Of a stretch of 64,000 bases of DNA, positions 10,058 through 21,056 are shown one piece after another. Every line of letters begins with the position of its first letter. Within the stretch, counting starts at the first letter, position 1. The notes under the pieces are model-generated. The model ran no database searches and was not told the DNA's origin. It saw only the letters and a list, made by a program, of their open reading frames with translations. The DNA comes from Cupriavidus sp. 2SB (GTDB lineage: Bacteria; Pseudomonadota; Gammaproteobacteria; Burkholderiales; Burkholderiaceae): assembly GCF_005503625.1 (NCBI RefSeq), contig NZ_SCMX01000002.1, forward strand, positions 62,001 to 126,000, read 5' to 3'. The position numbers and the translations under genes are program-made.

Positions 10058-11125
10058 TTACAGCGCCGCCAGCACAGCCTCGCCCATTTCCTTCGTGCCC
10101 ACCTGCTTGCAGCCCGGCGTCAGGATGTCGCCGGTGCGGTAGCCCTGGGCCAGCACCTTCTTGACGGCATTCTCGATGCGGTCGGCCTGTTCGGCACGAT
10201 TCAGCGAGTAGCGTAGCATCATGGCGGCGGACAGGATCGTGGCCAGCGGATTGGCCACGCCCTTGCCGGCGATGTCCGGTGCCGAGCCGTGCGACGGCTC
10301 GTACAGACCCTTGTTGTTCGCATCCAGCGAGGCCGACGGCAGCATGCCGATGGAACCCGTCAGCATGGCGGCTTCATCCGACAGGATGTCGCCGAACATG
10401 TTGCCCGTGACGATCACGTCGAAGCTCTTGGGCGCCTTCACCAGTTGCATCGCGGCGTTATCCACGTACATGTGCGACAGCTCGACATCCGGATACTCCT
10501 TGCTGACCTCGATCACGATGTCCTTCCAGAACTGGAAGGTCTCGAGCACGTTGGCCTTGTCCACGCTGCACAGCTTCTTGCCACGCTTGGCGGCGGCTTG
10601 GAAGGCCACGTGGGCGATGCGGCGGATTTCAGGCTCGCTGTAACGCATCGTGTCGAAGCCTTCACGGGCGCCCTTGAACAAGCCGTCCGGCGCCTCGCGC
10701 ACGCCGCGCGGCTGGCCGAAGTAGATGTCGCCGTTCAGTTCGCGCACGATCAGGATGTCGAGGCCGGCCACGAGTTCGGGCTTCAGGCTCGATGCGCCAG
10801 TCAGCTCGGGATAGCAGATTGCCGGGCGGAAGTTGGCGAACAGCTGCAGGTGCTTGCGCAGGCCCAGGATGGCCTGCTCCGGGCGCAGCGGGCGCTCCAG
10901 GCTGTCGTACTTCCAGTCGCCCACGGCGCCGAACAGGATGGCGTCAGCCTCCTGTGCCAGCTTCAGCGTGTTATCCGGCAGCGGATGGCCTTCGGCCTCG
11001 TAGCCGGCGCCGCCCACCGGCGCGGTTTCCATCTCGAACTTCTCGTCGAGGGCGTTGAGCACCTTGACAGCTTCGGCAACGATCTCGGGGCCGATGCCAT
11101 CGCCCGGCAGGACTGCAATCTTCAT
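10058..11125 (-). CDS. leuB: 3-Isopropylmalate dehydrogenase
   Basis: LeuB oxidises and decarboxylates 3-isopropylmalate to 2-oxoisocaproate, using NAD, in leucine synthesis. The 355-residue protein starts [16 protein letters not shown], a family hallmark, and has the substrate and metal motifs [14 protein letters not shown], the TMRYSEPEI segment, and the C-terminal [17 protein letters not shown] signature. The start has an AAGGGA ribosome site. It follows leuD after about 35 bp, so leuC, leuD and leuB form one minus-strand operon. Confidence 0.98.
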   Translation of the reverse strand: MKIAVLPGDGIGPEIVAEAVKVLNALDEKFEMETAPVGGAGYEAEGHPLPDNTLKLAQEADAILFGAVGDWKYDSLERPLRPEQAILGLRKHLQLFANFRPAICYPELTGASSLKPELVAGLDILIVRELNGDIYFGQPRGVREAPDGLFKGAREGFDTMRYSEPEIRRIAHVAFQAAAKRGKKLCSVDKANVLETFQFWKDIVIEVSKEYPDVELSHMYVDNAAMQLVKAPKSFDVIVTGNMFGDILSDEAAMLTGSIGMLPSASLDANNKGLYEPSHGSAPDIAGKGVANPLATILSAAMMLRYSLNRAEQADRIENAVKKVLAQGYRTGDILTPGCKQVGTKEMGEAVLAAL

Positions 11126-11159
11126 CTCGTGTTTCCCTTGTTTACCTGTGCTTGCTGGA

Positions 11160-11810
11160 TCAGCCGACCAGACGATTGCCGAGCCACGGCATCTTCGTCA
11201 GGCGTTCGGCTTCGTACGCCTTGATCTTGTCGTTGTGGCGCAGCGTCAGGGCGATATCGTCGAAGCCATTCAGCATGCAGTACTTGCGGAACGGAGCGAT
11301 GTCGAACGGATAGCTGGTGCCGCCCGGCGTGGTCACGACCTGCTTGTCGAGATCGATCGTCAGCTGGTAGCCCGGAAACGCGTTGGTCTCGTTGAACAGG
11401 TGGTCCACCTGTTGCTCGGTCAGCGCTACCGGCAGCAGGCCGTTCTTGTAGCAGTTGTTGAAGAAGATATCGGCAAAGCTCGGCGCGATCACGGCGCGGA
11501 AGCCGTATTGCGTGAGTGCCCACGGCGCGTGCTCGCGAGAGCTGCCGCAGCCGAAGTTGTTGCGCGCCAGCAGGATCGACGCGCCCTGGTAGCGCGGCTG
11601 GTTCAGCACGAAGTCCGGGTTCAGCGGACGGTTGCTGTTGTCCTGGCCCGGTTGACCTACATCCTTGTAGCGCCATTCGTCGAACAGGTTCGGGCCAAAG
11701 CCCGTGCGCTTGATCGACTTCAAGAACTGCTTCGGGATGATCGCGTCGGTATCGACGTTCTCACGGTCGAGCGGCGCTGCGAGGCCGCTGTGTACGGTGA
11801 ACTTATCCAT
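11160..11810 (-). CDS. leuD: 3-Isopropylmalate dehydratase small subunit
   Basis: LeuD carries the swivelling domain of isopropylmalate isomerase and pairs with LeuC to convert 2- to 3-isopropylmalate. The 216-residue product has the N-terminal [18 protein letters not shown] and the [15 protein letters not shown] motif that contributes to the substrate pocket. The start has AAGGAAA a few bases upstream. It lies 10 bp after a small entericidin-like lipoprotein gene that separates it from leuC. Confidence 0.98.
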   Translation of the reverse strand: MDKFTVHSGLAAPLDRENVDTDAIIPKQFLKSIKRTGFGPNLFDEWRYKDVGQPGQDNSNRPLNPDFVLNQPRYQGASILLARNNFGCGSSREHAPWALTQYGFRAVIAPSFADIFFNNCYKNGLLPVALTEQQVDHLFNETNAFPGYQLTIDLDKQVVTTPGGTSYPFDIAPFRKYCMLNGFDDIALTLRHNDKIKAYEAERLTKMPWLGNRLVG

Positions 11811-11820
11811 GATGATTTCC

Positions 11821-11952
11821 TTACTTCCGGGCGGCGTTCTCGAGTGCCTGCCCGGCAGCCTGCGTGTCCTTGCCCAATCCGGCCACCGTATTGCAGCCAG
11901 CCAGTTGCAGCATGCCCAGGCATGCCAGCAGCGTGATCACGATCTTTTTCAT
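11821..11952 (-). CDS. Entericidin A/B-family small lipoprotein
   Basis: A 43-residue lipoprotein: a short signal helix [15 protein letters not shown], a lipobox LAGC with the acylated Cys at about residue 20, then the entericidin motif [18 protein letters not shown]. Enterobacterial EcnA and EcnB are described as an antidote/toxin pair. Only one such gene is present here, and it lies between leuC and leuD, an arrangement I recall from other Burkholderiales. A ribosome site AGAGAA precedes the ATG. A role in envelope stress or programmed lysis is inferred from the family only. Confidence 0.88.
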   Translation of the reverse strand: MKKIVITLLACLGMLQLAGCNTVAGLGKDTQAAGQALENAARK

Positions 11953-12018
11953 GTTTTCTCTATTCGAAAAGATGTGTTGAACGATACAACCTGACCCTGC
12001 TCCGCGTTGGCCGAAGCC

Positions 12019-13428
12019 TCAGCCGAGCTTGCGGATGTCGACGAAATGTCCTTCGATGGCAGCGGCGGCGGCCATGGCCGGGCTCACCAGGTGCGTACGG
12101 CCACCGGCGCCCTGACGACCTTCGAAGTTGCGGTTCGAGGTGGATGCACAGCGCTCGCCCGGCTCCAGGCGGTCCGCGTTCATCGCCAGGCACATCGAGC
12201 AGCCCGGCTCGCGCCATTCAAATCCGGCAGCCTTGAAGACCTTGTCCAGCCCTTCGCGCTCGGCCTGTTCCTTGACCAGCCCGGAACCCGGCACCACCAT
12301 GGCCAGCTTCACGTTGCCAGCTACCTTGCGGCCCAGCTTCTGCACCACCCACGCGGCGGCGCGCATGTCCTCGATGCGGCTGTTGGTGCAGGAGCCGATG
12401 AACACCTTGTCGATGCTGATCGATTCCATCGGCACGTTCGGCTGGAGATTCATGTACTCCAGCGCGCGCTCCATGGCGTTGCGCTTGTTCGAGTCCTTTT
12501 CCTTCTCGGGATCGGGCACACGGTCCTGGATGCTCACCACCATCTCGGGTGACGTGCCCCAGGTGACCTGCGGTTGAATCTCCTCGGCGCGCAGCTCCAC
12601 CACCTTGTCGAAGTGGGCACCGGCATCGGTATGCAGTGTGCGCCAGTAGGCCACGGCCTGCTCCCACTCCACGCCCGTGGGCGCGTACGGACGGTTCTTC
12701 ACGTATTCGAGCGTGACATCGTCCACAGCTACCAGACCCGCACGCGCGCCGGCCTCGATCGCCATGTTGCAAACCGTCATGCGGCCTTCCATAGTCAGGT
12801 CGCGAATGGCCGAGCCGGCAAACTCCATTGTGTAGCCCGTACCGCCAGCGGTGCCGATCTTGCCGATGATGGCCAGCACGATGTCCTTGGCGGTGCAGCC
12901 GCGCGGCAGCTTGCCTTCCACCTTGATCAGCATGTTCTTGGCTTTTTTGCCCAGCAGCGTCTGGGTAGCCAGCACGTGCTCCACTTCGGAGGTGCCGATG
13001 CCATGCGCCAGCGCGCCGAACGCGCCGTGCGTGCTGGTGTGCGAATCGCCGCAGACCACGGTCATGCCCGGCAGCGTGGCGCCCTGCTCCGGCCCGATCA
13101 CGTGCACGATGCCCTGGCGGTGATCGTTCATCTTGAACTGGGTGATGCCAAAGGCGTCGCAGTTGGTGTCGAGCGTATCGACCTGCAGCTTCGAGATAGG
13201 ATCGGCAATACCATGCGTGCGGTCGGTGGTCGGCACGTTGTGGTCCGAGACAGCCAGGTTCGCGCTGATGCGCCATACCGGACGCTCCGCCATCTTCAGT
13301 CCCTCGAACGCCTGCGGGCTCGTGACTTCGTGCAGCAGGTGGCGGTCGATGTAGAGCAGCGTGGTGCCGTCTTCCTCGACGTGGACGGTGTGGTCATCCC
13401 AGAGTTTGTCGTAAAGCGTCTTGGCCAT
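12019..13428 (-). CDS. leuC: 3-Isopropylmalate dehydratase large subunit
   Basis: LeuC is the [4Fe-4S] catalytic subunit of isopropylmalate isomerase. The 469-residue product has the cluster ligands of the aconitase fold: Cys in GSCTNSR near residue 347 and two Cys in [11 protein letters not shown] near 408-411. The active-site [18 protein letters not shown] block and the [10 protein letters not shown] motif are also present. It is the first gene of the leu operon. No Leu-rich leader peptide is visible upstream, so classical attenuation is not supported. Confidence 0.98.
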   Translation of the reverse strand: MAKTLYDKLWDDHTVHVEEDGTTLLYIDRHLLHEVTSPQAFEGLKMAERPVWRISANLAVSDHNVPTTDRTHGIADPISKLQVDTLDTNCDAFGITQFKMNDHRQGIVHVIGPEQGATLPGMTVVCGDSHTSTHGAFGALAHGIGTSEVEHVLATQTLLGKKAKNMLIKVEGKLPRGCTAKDIVLAIIGKIGTAGGTGYTMEFAGSAIRDLTMEGRMTVCNMAIEAGARAGLVAVDDVTLEYVKNRPYAPTGVEWEQAVAYWRTLHTDAGAHFDKVVELRAEEIQPQVTWGTSPEMVVSIQDRVPDPEKEKDSNKRNAMERALEYMNLQPNVPMESISIDKVFIGSCTNSRIEDMRAAAWVVQKLGRKVAGNVKLAMVVPGSGLVKEQAEREGLDKVFKAAGFEWREPGCSMCLAMNADRLEPGERCASTSNRNFEGRQGAGGRTHLVSPAMAAAAAIEGHFVDIRKLG

Positions 13429-13827
13429 GATGCGGGGGGCAGAACGTCCGACTCACAGGAGCCAGCCGTGTCCGCGCGTTGGTTTGCAGGGGAGTTTGTT
13501 ATCCGGATGCCGTCGCGCCGTCTCGGGTCCGGCAGCTATTTTGCTGCTTTTCCGACGGGACCGGTAATTGCTTGACATCGCAAGCGATTATGCCATGTGC
13601 GCCAGCCGCCGACGGGCCGGCCAGACCACCCGGGCGGCGGTCATTGGCGAAAGGGGGATTTCGTGGATGGCGAAGGGGGTTACTGATGCCGGGTCTTGCT
13701 CCCCTCTCCCGCAGGGCGGGAGAGGGGTCGGGGGAGAGGGCCAGAGGCTCAAACTGCGATCAGTCGGCAAGCAGAACCGCTAGCCCTCTCCCCCAGCCCC
13801 TCTCCCAGTGGGAGAGGGGAGTAAAAC
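13429..13827. other. Intergenic region between leuC and livF
   Basis: 399 bp. Its right part holds the leuC promoter region on the minus strand; no strong consensus was identified. Its left part is filled by a nested REP-like composite (13700-13822) that lies after livF. No gene is supported. Confidence 0.6.
13700..13822. repeat. Composite nested REP-like element, copy 2 (paired)
   Basis: Two stem-loops with CCCCTCTCCC-type arms (13701-13727 and 13797-13819) are arranged as mirror images. A second perfect inverted repeat sits inside them, GGGGGAGAGGGC at 13730-13741 against its complement at 13783-13794. The centre contains GGCTCAAACTGCGATC (13746-13761), which recurs with two changes in the composite at 35966-36088. 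The element starts 6 bp past the livF stop. Confidence 0.85.
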
Positions 13828-14529
13828 TCAACCGCCCAGATAGGCCGCCCGAATCCGGTCATTCGCCAGCAGGTTCGCGCCCGTATCGGCCAGCACCACC
13901 TTGCCGGTCTCCAGCACATACCCACGATCAGCCACCTGGAGCGCCTTGTTGGCGTTCTGTTCTACGAGGAAAACGGTCACGCCTTCCTCGCGGATGGTGC
14001 GGATGATGTCGAAGATCTGCGCGATGATCAGCGGGGCCAGGCCGAGCGTGGGCTCGTCCAGCAGCAGCAGGCGGGGCTTGCTCATCAGCGCGCGGCCGAT
14101 GGCCAACATCTGTTGTTCGCCGCCGCTCATCGTGCCGGCGCGCTGGCTGGCGCGCTGGTTGAGCCTCGGGAACAGCTTGAACACGTGCTCGATGCCTGCC
14201 TCGATCTCCTGGCGGCTGGAGAAGAAACCGCCCATCTTGAGGTTCTCCAGCACGGTCAGGCTCGGGAAGACGCGGCGGCCTTCCGGCGAGATGGCCATGC
14301 CCATGCGCATGATCTCGTGCGTGTTCCGCGCCGTGATGTCCTGTCCTTCGAACAGCACGCGGCCGGACGAAGCGCGCGGCGTGCCGCACACGGTCATCAT
14401 GAGCGTGGTCTTGCCCGCGCCGTTGCTGCCGATCAGCGTGACAATCTCGCCCTGGTTCACTTCGATCGACACGCCCGACAGCGCCTCCACGGCACCATAG
14501 TGGGTGTGGACGTTTTCCAGCTTCAGCAT
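13828..14529 (-). CDS. livF: Branched-chain amino-acid ABC transporter ATPase LivF
   Basis: This is one of the two ATPases of the Liv (HAAT) importer. From [12 protein letters not shown] the product is 233 residues, the normal LivF length. It has Walker A GSNGAGKTT near residue 36, the ABC signature MSGGEQQ, Walker B LLLLDEPT, and the LivF-type end VLADTGANLLANDRIRAAYLGG. Its ATG overlaps the livG stop (ATGA), which fixes the start and implies coupling. It is the last gene of livKHMGF. Confidence 0.97.
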   Translation of the reverse strand: MLKLENVHTHYGAVEALSGVSIEVNQGEIVTLIGSNGAGKTTLMMTVCGTPRASSGRVLFEGQDITARNTHEIMRMGMAISPEGRRVFPSLTVLENLKMGGFFSSRQEIEAGIEHVFKLFPRLNQRASQRAGTMSGGEQQMLAIGRALMSKPRLLLLDEPTLGLAPLIIAQIFDIIRTIREEGVTVFLVEQNANKALQVADRGYVLETGKVVLADTGANLLANDRIRAAYLGG

Positions 14530-15296
14530 CAGTCCTCTCCCAGATAGGCTTTGATCACGCGCGGGTCGTTGCGCACTTCGTCGGGCTTGCCGATCATGAT
14601 GGGCTTGCCGTGCTCCATCACCAGGATGCGGTCTGACACACCCATTACCAGGCTCATGTCGTGCTCGATCAGCAGCACCGAGATATTGAACTCGCGACGC
14701 AGGCTGTCGATCAGTTGCTGCAGTTCGACCTTTTCCTGCGGATTCAGACCCGCCGCGGGTTCGTCGAGCATCAGCAGGCGCGGCTTGGTGATCATGCAGC
14801 GCGCGATTTCCAGCCGGCGCTGGTGGCCATACGACAGCGTACCCGCCTCCCGGTTGGCCACGCCGGTCAGTCCCATCCGTTCGAGCCATTCAGCTGCACG
14901 ACCCAGCGCCTCGCGCTCGGCGCGGCGATAGGCCGGCGTGGCCAGCAGGCCGTGCAGCAGTCCGGCCTTCACCTGCCGATGCTGCGCGACCATCAGGTTC
15001 TCCACGACGGTCAGCTGACGGAACAGGCGGATGTTCTGGAACGTGCGGACCAGACCATGGCGCGCCACCACGTGGCTGGGCTGGCGTGCGATCGAATGGC
15101 CGTCGAGCATCACCTCGCCAGCCGTAGGCTTGTAGAAGCCGCCCACGCAATTGAACACGGTGGTCTTGCCGGCGCCGTTCGGGCCGATGATGGCAAAGAC
15201 CTCGTCGCGACGCACATCGAACTCGATGCCGTCGACGGCCAGCAGGCCGCCGAAGCGCATCTGCAGGCCGGATACTTTCAGCATTTCAGCGCTCAT
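14529..15296 (-). CDS. livG: Branched-chain amino-acid ABC transporter ATPase LivG
   Basis: The second ATPase of the Liv importer, 255 residues from [10 protein letters not shown]. It has Walker [10 protein letters not shown], the LivG-typical [15 protein letters not shown] stretch, the signature [13 protein letters not shown], Walker [14 protein letters not shown], and ends in the LivG C-terminal extension with KAYLGED. The start overlaps the livM stop as ATGA. A downstream Met (MLKVSG) is a possible alternative start. Confidence 0.97.
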   Translation of the reverse strand: MSAEMLKVSGLQMRFGGLLAVDGIEFDVRRDEVFAIIGPNGAGKTTVFNCVGGFYKPTAGEVMLDGHSIARQPSHVVARHGLVRTFQNIRLFRQLTVVENLMVAQHRQVKAGLLHGLLATPAYRRAEREALGRAAEWLERMGLTGVANREAGTLSYGHQRRLEIARCMITKPRLLMLDEPAAGLNPQEKVELQQLIDSLRREFNISVLLIEHDMSLVMGVSDRILVMEHGKPIMIGKPDEVRNDPRVIKAYLGED

Positions 15297-16546
15297 CGCG
15301 GCAACTCCACGTGGGGACGGCTCGCGGGCAGCAGGCCCTGCGGACGCCACATCATCATCAGCACCATCACCAGGCCGAAAATCAGCATGCGGTACTCGGC
15401 AAAATCACGCGCCACTTCGGGCAGGATCGTCAGCAGGATGGCCGCGAGGATCACGCCCAGTTGCGAGCCCATGCCACCCAGCACCACCACGGCCAGGATC
15501 AGCGCCGATTCGATGAACGTGAACGACTCCGGATTGACCAGGCCCTGGCGCGCCGCGAAGAATGCACCGGCCAGGCCGGCGAACGAAGCGCCCAGGGTGA
15601 ACGCCGAGAGCTTGATGCGCGTGGGGTTCAGCCCCAGCGAGCGGCAGGCGATCTCGTCCTCGCGCAGCGCTTCCCACGCACGCCCCATCGGCATGCGGAT
15701 CAGGCGGCTCGTCACGAACAGCGTGAAACCCACCAGCAGCAGCGCCAGCAGGTACAGGAAGATCACCATGTGCTGGCCGGTGTACGGGATGCCGATCAGG
15801 TCGTGGAAGGTCTTTGCACCTTCCACGCTTGCACTGCGCGCCATCTCGATACCGAACACGGTCGGCTTCGGAATGCCCGACACGCCATCCGGACCACCGG
15901 TCAGGCTAGTCAGGTTGTTGAGCAGCAGGCGAATGATTTCCCCGAAGCCCAGCGTCACGATGGCGAGGTAGTCACCGCGCAGCCGCAGCACCGGGAAGCC
16001 GAGCACGAAGCCGAACAGCGCCGCGAAGCCAGCCGACAGCGGCAGGCATTCCCAGAACGTCAGGCCGAAATACTGGTTCAGCAGTGCGTAGGTATAGCCG
16101 CCTACCGCATAGAAACCGACGTAGCCCAGGTCGAGCAGGCCGGCATAGCCGACCACGATATTCAGGCCCAGGCCAAGGATCACGTAGATCAGCGCCAGCG
16201 TGGCCACGTCCACGGCGCCACGCGTACCGAAGAACGGGAACACCAGGCCCACGGCCAGCAGCACCCACACCGCCACGCGCTGCTGTTTCGCGCCCATGGC
16301 GGGCACCGTCGGCAACTTCACCGCGCTGCGCGCACGCGTCAGCATCGGCTTGAACAACTGGAACAGGAAGACGAGTGCCACGGCGATCCAGACCGGGCGC
16401 CAGTGCGGTTCGAGCACGACCTTGTAGCCGTCGAGCTTGAGTTGCAGGCCCAGGACCGGGATCGTCAGGATGGCCGTCATCACGGCGGCCGTCACCGCGT
16501 TCTTCAGGTTGGCGCCTGGCTGCGTTTGCGAAATCGATTGCGTCAT
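15293..16546 (-). CDS. livM: Branched-chain amino-acid ABC transporter permease LivM
   Basis: The inner-membrane permease partner of LivH. At 417 residues it is the long LivM type, with an N-terminal extension carrying two extra membrane helices. The core has many hydrophobic helices, the LivM motif [22 protein letters not shown] (residues about 140-160) and the EAA-like coupling loop [19 protein letters not shown] near residue 295, where it would contact the ATPase. A strong AAGGGGG ribosome site precedes the ATG. It lies 9 bp after livH. Confidence 0.97.
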   Translation of the reverse strand: MTQSISQTQPGANLKNAVTAAVMTAILTIPVLGLQLKLDGYKVVLEPHWRPVWIAVALVFLFQLFKPMLTRARSAVKLPTVPAMGAKQQRVAVWVLLAVGLVFPFFGTRGAVDVATLALIYVILGLGLNIVVGYAGLLDLGYVGFYAVGGYTYALLNQYFGLTFWECLPLSAGFAALFGFVLGFPVLRLRGDYLAIVTLGFGEIIRLLLNNLTSLTGGPDGVSGIPKPTVFGIEMARSASVEGAKTFHDLIGIPYTGQHMVIFLYLLALLLVGFTLFVTSRLIRMPMGRAWEALREDEIACRSLGLNPTRIKLSAFTLGASFAGLAGAFFAARQGLVNPESFTFIESALILAVVVLGGMGSQLGVILAAILLTILPEVARDFAEYRMLIFGLVMVLMMMWRPQGLLPASRPHVELPR

Positions 16547-16555
16547 GGGGCCCCC

Positions 16556-17482
<927 letters not shown>

Positions 17483-17566
17483 GCGGGGGACCTTGTGGAT
17501 CGGGAAGTCCGATGCGCGATGCCGCTCGCCCTTATGTGGCGCATTATCGACATCGAACCGATACCA

Positions 17567-17601
17567 AAACGCCCCGCGAGCCGGTTGGCCGCGGGGCGTT
17601 T
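17567..17601 (-). terminator. Hairpin between livK and livH
   Basis: AAACGCCCCGC (17567-17577) pairs with GCGGGGCGTTT (17591-17601) across a 13-base loop. On the minus strand the stem ends in TTTT. This is the typical partial terminator after the binding-protein gene of an ABC operon: most transcripts would end here and some would read into livHMGF. Confidence 0.75.
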
Positions 17602-17620
17602 CGCCAGGATGGCGCCGGGT

Positions 17621-18748
17621 TTAGTTGGCGGCGGTCTTGGTGGCGTCCTTGTGCCACGTGTAGACGACAAACTTGAACGACTTCAGGTCGCCCTTGGCGT
17701 CGTACTCGACCTTGCCGATCGGCGTGGTGAACGCGTTCTTGTGCATGTAAGCGGCCACCTTCGTCGGGTCCGTGCTCTTGGCGCCGGCGATAGCGTCGCC
17801 GATGATCTTCACGGCCGCGTAGGCAGGCATCTGGAACGGGCCGTTGGCATCACGCTTCTTGTCCGCGAAAGCCTTCACCAGCGCCGCGTTGGCCGGATCG
17901 GCCGAGAAGTCGGCCGGCAGCGTCACGAGCATGCCTTCCGAAGCCGGGCCGGCGATGGCCGTCACGTCCTTGTTGCCCACGCCTTCCGGACCCATGAACG
18001 TGGCCTTCACGCCCTGCTCGCGCGCCTGGCGCAGCAGCAGGCCCATTTCCGGGTGATAGCCGCCGAAGTAGACGAAGTCCACGCCTTGCGACTTCAGCTT
18101 GGTGATCACGGCCGAATAGTCGGAATCGCCAGCGTTGATGCCTTCGAACACGGCTACGGGAATCTTGGCCGCTTCCAGGTCCTTCTTCACCGAGCTGGCA
18201 ATGCCCTGGCCGTACGACTGCTTGTCGTGCAGCACGGCAACCTTCTTCGGCTTGACCTTGTTGATGATGTACTGGGCAGCCGCCGGACCTTGCTGGTCAT
18301 CACGGCCAATCGTGCGGAAGATGAAGTTGCGCTTCTTCGTCTCGGTCAGCTGCGGCGCGGTGGCCGACGGCGTAACCATCACGATACCTTCGTTCTCGTA
18401 GATGTCCGATGCCGGAATCGTCGAACCCGAGCACACGTGACCAATCACGTAGTGGATGCCCTGGCTGACGACCTTGTTGGCGACGGCCACGGCTTGCTTC
18501 GGTTCGCAGGCATCGTCCAGCAGCACAGCTTCGAGCTTGTTGCCATTGGCGCCGCCAGCAGCATTGATCTGCTCGATGGCGGTCAGCGCACCGGCCTTGA
18601 CCATGTCGCCGTACTGGGCGACGGAGCCGCTCATGGGGCCGGCGATGGCGATCTTGACGGTTTCGGCGTTGGCCGAAGTGAAGGCAGCGAGGCCGGCAGT
18701 GGCGAGCACGGCGGCCATGGCAGTGGACGAGAGACGGGAAAACGTCAT
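17621..18748 (-). CDS. livK: Branched-chain amino-acid ABC transporter substrate-binding protein
   Basis: A 375-residue periplasmic binding protein of the Leu/Ile/Val (type I fold) family. It has a signal peptide of about 28 residues ending in TSANA. The mature protein begins ETVKIAIAGPMSGSVAQYGDM, as in LivK, and has the ligand-contact segments TPSATAPQLTE and FRTIGRDDQQG. Two Cys, in DDACEP and GHVCSGS, fit the disulfide of LivK. The ribosome site GAGGAG is strong. It is the first gene of the operon. Confidence 0.97.
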   Translation of the reverse strand: MTFSRLSSTAMAAVLATAGLAAFTSANAETVKIAIAGPMSGSVAQYGDMVKAGALTAIEQINAAGGANGNKLEAVLLDDACEPKQAVAVANKVVSQGIHYVIGHVCSGSTIPASDIYENEGIVMVTPSATAPQLTETKKRNFIFRTIGRDDQQGPAAAQYIINKVKPKKVAVLHDKQSYGQGIASSVKKDLEAAKIPVAVFEGINAGDSDYSAVITKLKSQGVDFVYFGGYHPEMGLLLRQAREQGVKATFMGPEGVGNKDVTAIAGPASEGMLVTLPADFSADPANAALVKAFADKKRDANGPFQMPAYAAVKIIGDAIAGAKSTDPTKVAAYMHKNAFTTPIGKVEYDAKGDLKSFKFVVYTWHKDATKTAAN

Positions 18749-19072
18749 CAGGAGCTCCTCGATTTATGTATGGGTCATTCCGGGCAGAGTCGGCATGACC
18801 GGCGCAATCGAACAGCACCCGCGGGAATATGGCAGACGGCGAACGGCAGACGGCCCAAAGCGGAAGTCGGGCCAGCGGTGACGACGTAAAGCGATGCGGG
18901 GCCCGGCATGTGCCGGCGCGCGCGCATTTCCCTCAGGGAAGCGGCGTACGCCGTAAGTTCGGAAAGACAACGTTGATGCGTTCTCTATTGCGCAAGCGCT
19001 TCGCCTGCCCCGCTTTTCCGAACCCGACATGCCGGAAGGGTGGCCCGGCTGCCGGTCGGCAAAGCAGCGGGC

Positions 19073-19106
19073 ATTATAGGGCGAAAGTTGCAACCCGACA
19101 GAGCGA
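19073..19106 (-). promoter_or_regulatory. Candidate livK promoter
   Basis: On the minus strand there is a perfect -10 hexamer TATAAT (19073-19078). The -35 region, 16-18 bases upstream, reads CTGTCG-like and is a poor match. The element points towards livK, about 325 bp away, so the mRNA would carry a long leader. Confidence 0.4.
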
Positions 19107-19221
19107 AGTTATCCATATTTGGCGGAAATCTGACAACTTATGCAGCTTGTTGCAACCGCACATGAGCAGGAAGCGTCGTGGAAAAGCCGTTTCACAACAC
19201 TAGTGCGTGCAGGGTTGCTCG

Positions 19222-19252
19222 CAAAAAAAACGCCCCGGTTTCCCAGGGCGTC
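19222..19252 (-). terminator. Intrinsic terminator of the sdh-gltA operon
   Basis: On the minus strand a stem GACGCCCTGGG / CCGGGGCGTT with an AAA loop is followed by eight T residues. It lies about 27 bp past the gltA stop. This is a textbook rho-independent terminator. Confidence 0.92.
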
Positions 19253-19278
19253 TTCTCTACAGCGGCACAGCAGACGGA

Positions 19279-20580
19279 TCAGCGCTTGGCCATGTCCGGC
19301 ACGTCGCGAGCGGCGGAGCCGTTGAACAACTGGCGCGGGCGGCCGATCTTGTATTCCGGATCGGTGATCATCTCTTCCCACTGCGAGATCCAGCCCGGCG
19401 TACGCGCCAGGGCGAAGATGCAGGTGAACAGCGAGGTCGGGATGCCCAGTGCGCGCTGCACGATACCCGAGTAGAAGTCCACGTTCGGGTACAGCTTGCG
19501 GCTGACGAAGTATTCGTCTTCCAGCGCGATCTTTTCCAGTTCCATGGCGAGCTTGAACAGCGGGTCGTTGTGCAGGCCCAGTTCGTTCAGCACTTCATGG
19601 CAGGTTTCGCGCATGAGCTTGGCGCGCGGATCGTAGTTCTTGTACACGCGGTGACCGAAGCCCATCAGGCGCACGCCCGAGTTCTTGTCCTTCACCTGCT
19701 TGATGAACTCGTTGATGTGATCGACGCTGCCGATTTCTTCCAGCATCTTCAACGCGGCTTCGTTCGCGCCGCCGTGGGCCGGACCCCACAGGCAGGCCAC
19801 GCCGGCGGCGATGGCTGCGAACGGGTTCGTGCCCGACGAACCGGCCAGGCGGACGGTCGAGGTCGATGCATTCTGCTCGTGGTCGGCGTGCAGGATGAAG
19901 ATGCGATCCAGTGCGCGCTCCAGCACCGGGTTCACGGTGTACGGTGCGCACGGCGTACCAAACATCATGCGCATGAAGTTGCCCGAGTAGGACAGGTCGT
20001 TCTGCGGGTAGATGTACGGCTGGCCGATGTTGTACTTGTACGCCATGGCGACCAGGGTCGGCATCTTGGCGATCAGGCGAATGGCCGAGATCTCGCGCTG
20101 GTGCGGATCGTCGATATCCATGGCGTCGTGGTAGAACGCGCTCATGGCACCCACCAGGCCCGTCAGGACAGCCATCGGGTGGGCGTCGCGGCGGAAACCG
20201 CGCATGAAGAATTGCAGTTGCTCGTGAACCATCGTGTGGTTCATCACCGAGCCAACGAATTCTTCCTTCTGCTTGGCGTTGGGCAGTTCACCCTTCAGCA
20301 GCAGGTAGCAGGTCTCGAGGTGGTCGCACTTCTGCGCCAGTTGCTCGATCGGGTAACCGCGATACAGCAGTTCACCCTTGTCACCGTCGATGTAGGTGAT
20401 CTTGGAGTTGCACGAAGCAGTCGACATGAACCCCGGGTCATAGGTGAACTTGCCGGTCTGTCCGTACAGCTTGCGAATGTCGATCACGTCCGGGCCAACG
20501 GTACCCTGGTAGATCGGCAGCTCAACGCTGGGGGAACCATCGGAAAACGATAGCGTGGCTTTCACATCGGACGGCGTCAT
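19279..20580 (-). CDS. gltA: Citrate synthase (type II)
   Basis: GltA condenses oxaloacetate and acetyl-CoA to citrate, the entry step of the TCA cycle. The 433-residue product is the hexameric, NADH-sensitive Gram-negative type by length. It has the catalytic histidines in [10 protein letters not shown] and [10 protein letters not shown] and the C-terminal [10 protein letters not shown] segment. The N-terminal domain [18 protein letters not shown] is typical. The start has AAGGA upstream. It is the last gene of sdhCDABE-gltA. Confidence 0.98.
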   Translation of the reverse strand: MTPSDVKATLSFSDGSPSVELPIYQGTVGPDVIDIRKLYGQTGKFTYDPGFMSTASCNSKITYIDGDKGELLYRGYPIEQLAQKCDHLETCYLLLKGELPNAKQKEEFVGSVMNHTMVHEQLQFFMRGFRRDAHPMAVLTGLVGAMSAFYHDAMDIDDPHQREISAIRLIAKMPTLVAMAYKYNIGQPYIYPQNDLSYSGNFMRMMFGTPCAPYTVNPVLERALDRIFILHADHEQNASTSTVRLAGSSGTNPFAAIAAGVACLWGPAHGGANEAALKMLEEIGSVDHINEFIKQVKDKNSGVRLMGFGHRVYKNYDPRAKLMRETCHEVLNELGLHNDPLFKLAMELEKIALEDEYFVSRKLYPNVDFYSGIVQRALGIPTSLFTCIFALARTPGWISQWEEMITDPEYKIGRPRQLFNGSAARDVPDMAKR

Positions 20581-20622
20581 GTCGATTCCTTCAAATACTG
20601 TGAATAATGTTGTTGACCAAAC

Positions 20623-20904
20623 TCAGACCGAACGCAGCAGGCTGAGTACCCGTTGCATCGGGGGCGTATCGAGCTCACCGTCCAGTTCCTTGCGGACCAG
20701 CAGCAGGTCCATCAAATCGTTGTCGCTGAGCTCGAACAGCTCACCCAGCGAAGCCACGTCTTCATCAGACAGGCTCTCCTCGTAACGATTGAAGAAACGT
20801 TCGACGATGATGTCGTTCTCCAGGAGGCCGCGGCGGGCGCGCCAGCGAAGCCGGGCACGCTTGTGCGGATCAGCCTGATGGGAGAATGTGGTGGATTGAC
20901 TCAT
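20623..20904 (-). CDS. sdhE: FAD assembly factor SdhE (succinate dehydrogenase flavinylation)
   Basis: SdhE helps attach FAD covalently to the SdhA flavoprotein. From MSQSTTFSHQ the product is 93 residues. It has the diagnostic RGxxE motif in RARRGLLENDI and the acidic helices SLSDEDVASLGELFELSDNDLMDLL. It lies between sdhB and gltA in the same direction, and the proposed start has AAGAAGG upstream. The position beside sdhA and sdhB agrees with the assigned role. Confidence 0.95.
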   Translation of the reverse strand: MSQSTTFSHQADPHKRARLRWRARRGLLENDIIVERFFNRYEESLSDEDVASLGELFELSDNDLMDLLLVRKELDGELDTPPMQRVLSLLRSV

Positions 20905-21002
20905 GGTCAGCCTTCTTTGAACGGCGGCCACCCGACTGGATACTGCACCGGGCTGACACGTCGCTTACATCAACTGCTAAATCAACTTCGATCAGTTGCA
21001 GA

Positions 21003-21042
21003 CTGCCTGATGCGCCGCGTAAGACTCGGACGCATCAGGCAG
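21003..21042. repeat. Inverted repeat between sdhB and sdhE
   Basis: Perfect 12-bp arms CTGCCTGATGCG and CGCATCAGGCAG with a 16-base loop, 15 bp after the sdhB stop. No T-run follows on the minus strand. It may protect the upstream sdh mRNA or lower transcription into sdhE-gltA. Confidence 0.6.
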
Positions 21043-21056
21043 TTTATACCCGCCGA

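Larger units (their letters stand above)
18749..19278. other. Intergenic region between livK and gltA
   Basis: 530 bp. It contains the gltA terminator (19222-19252) and a candidate livK promoter (-10 at 19073-19078), leaving a predicted 5' leader of about 320 bases. No gene, known riboswitch or tRNA is recognised in it. Confidence 0.6.

Noticed and set aside
13429..13560. Leucine attenuator upstream of leuC.
   Set aside because: No leader frame with a run of Leu codons and no alternative stems were seen.
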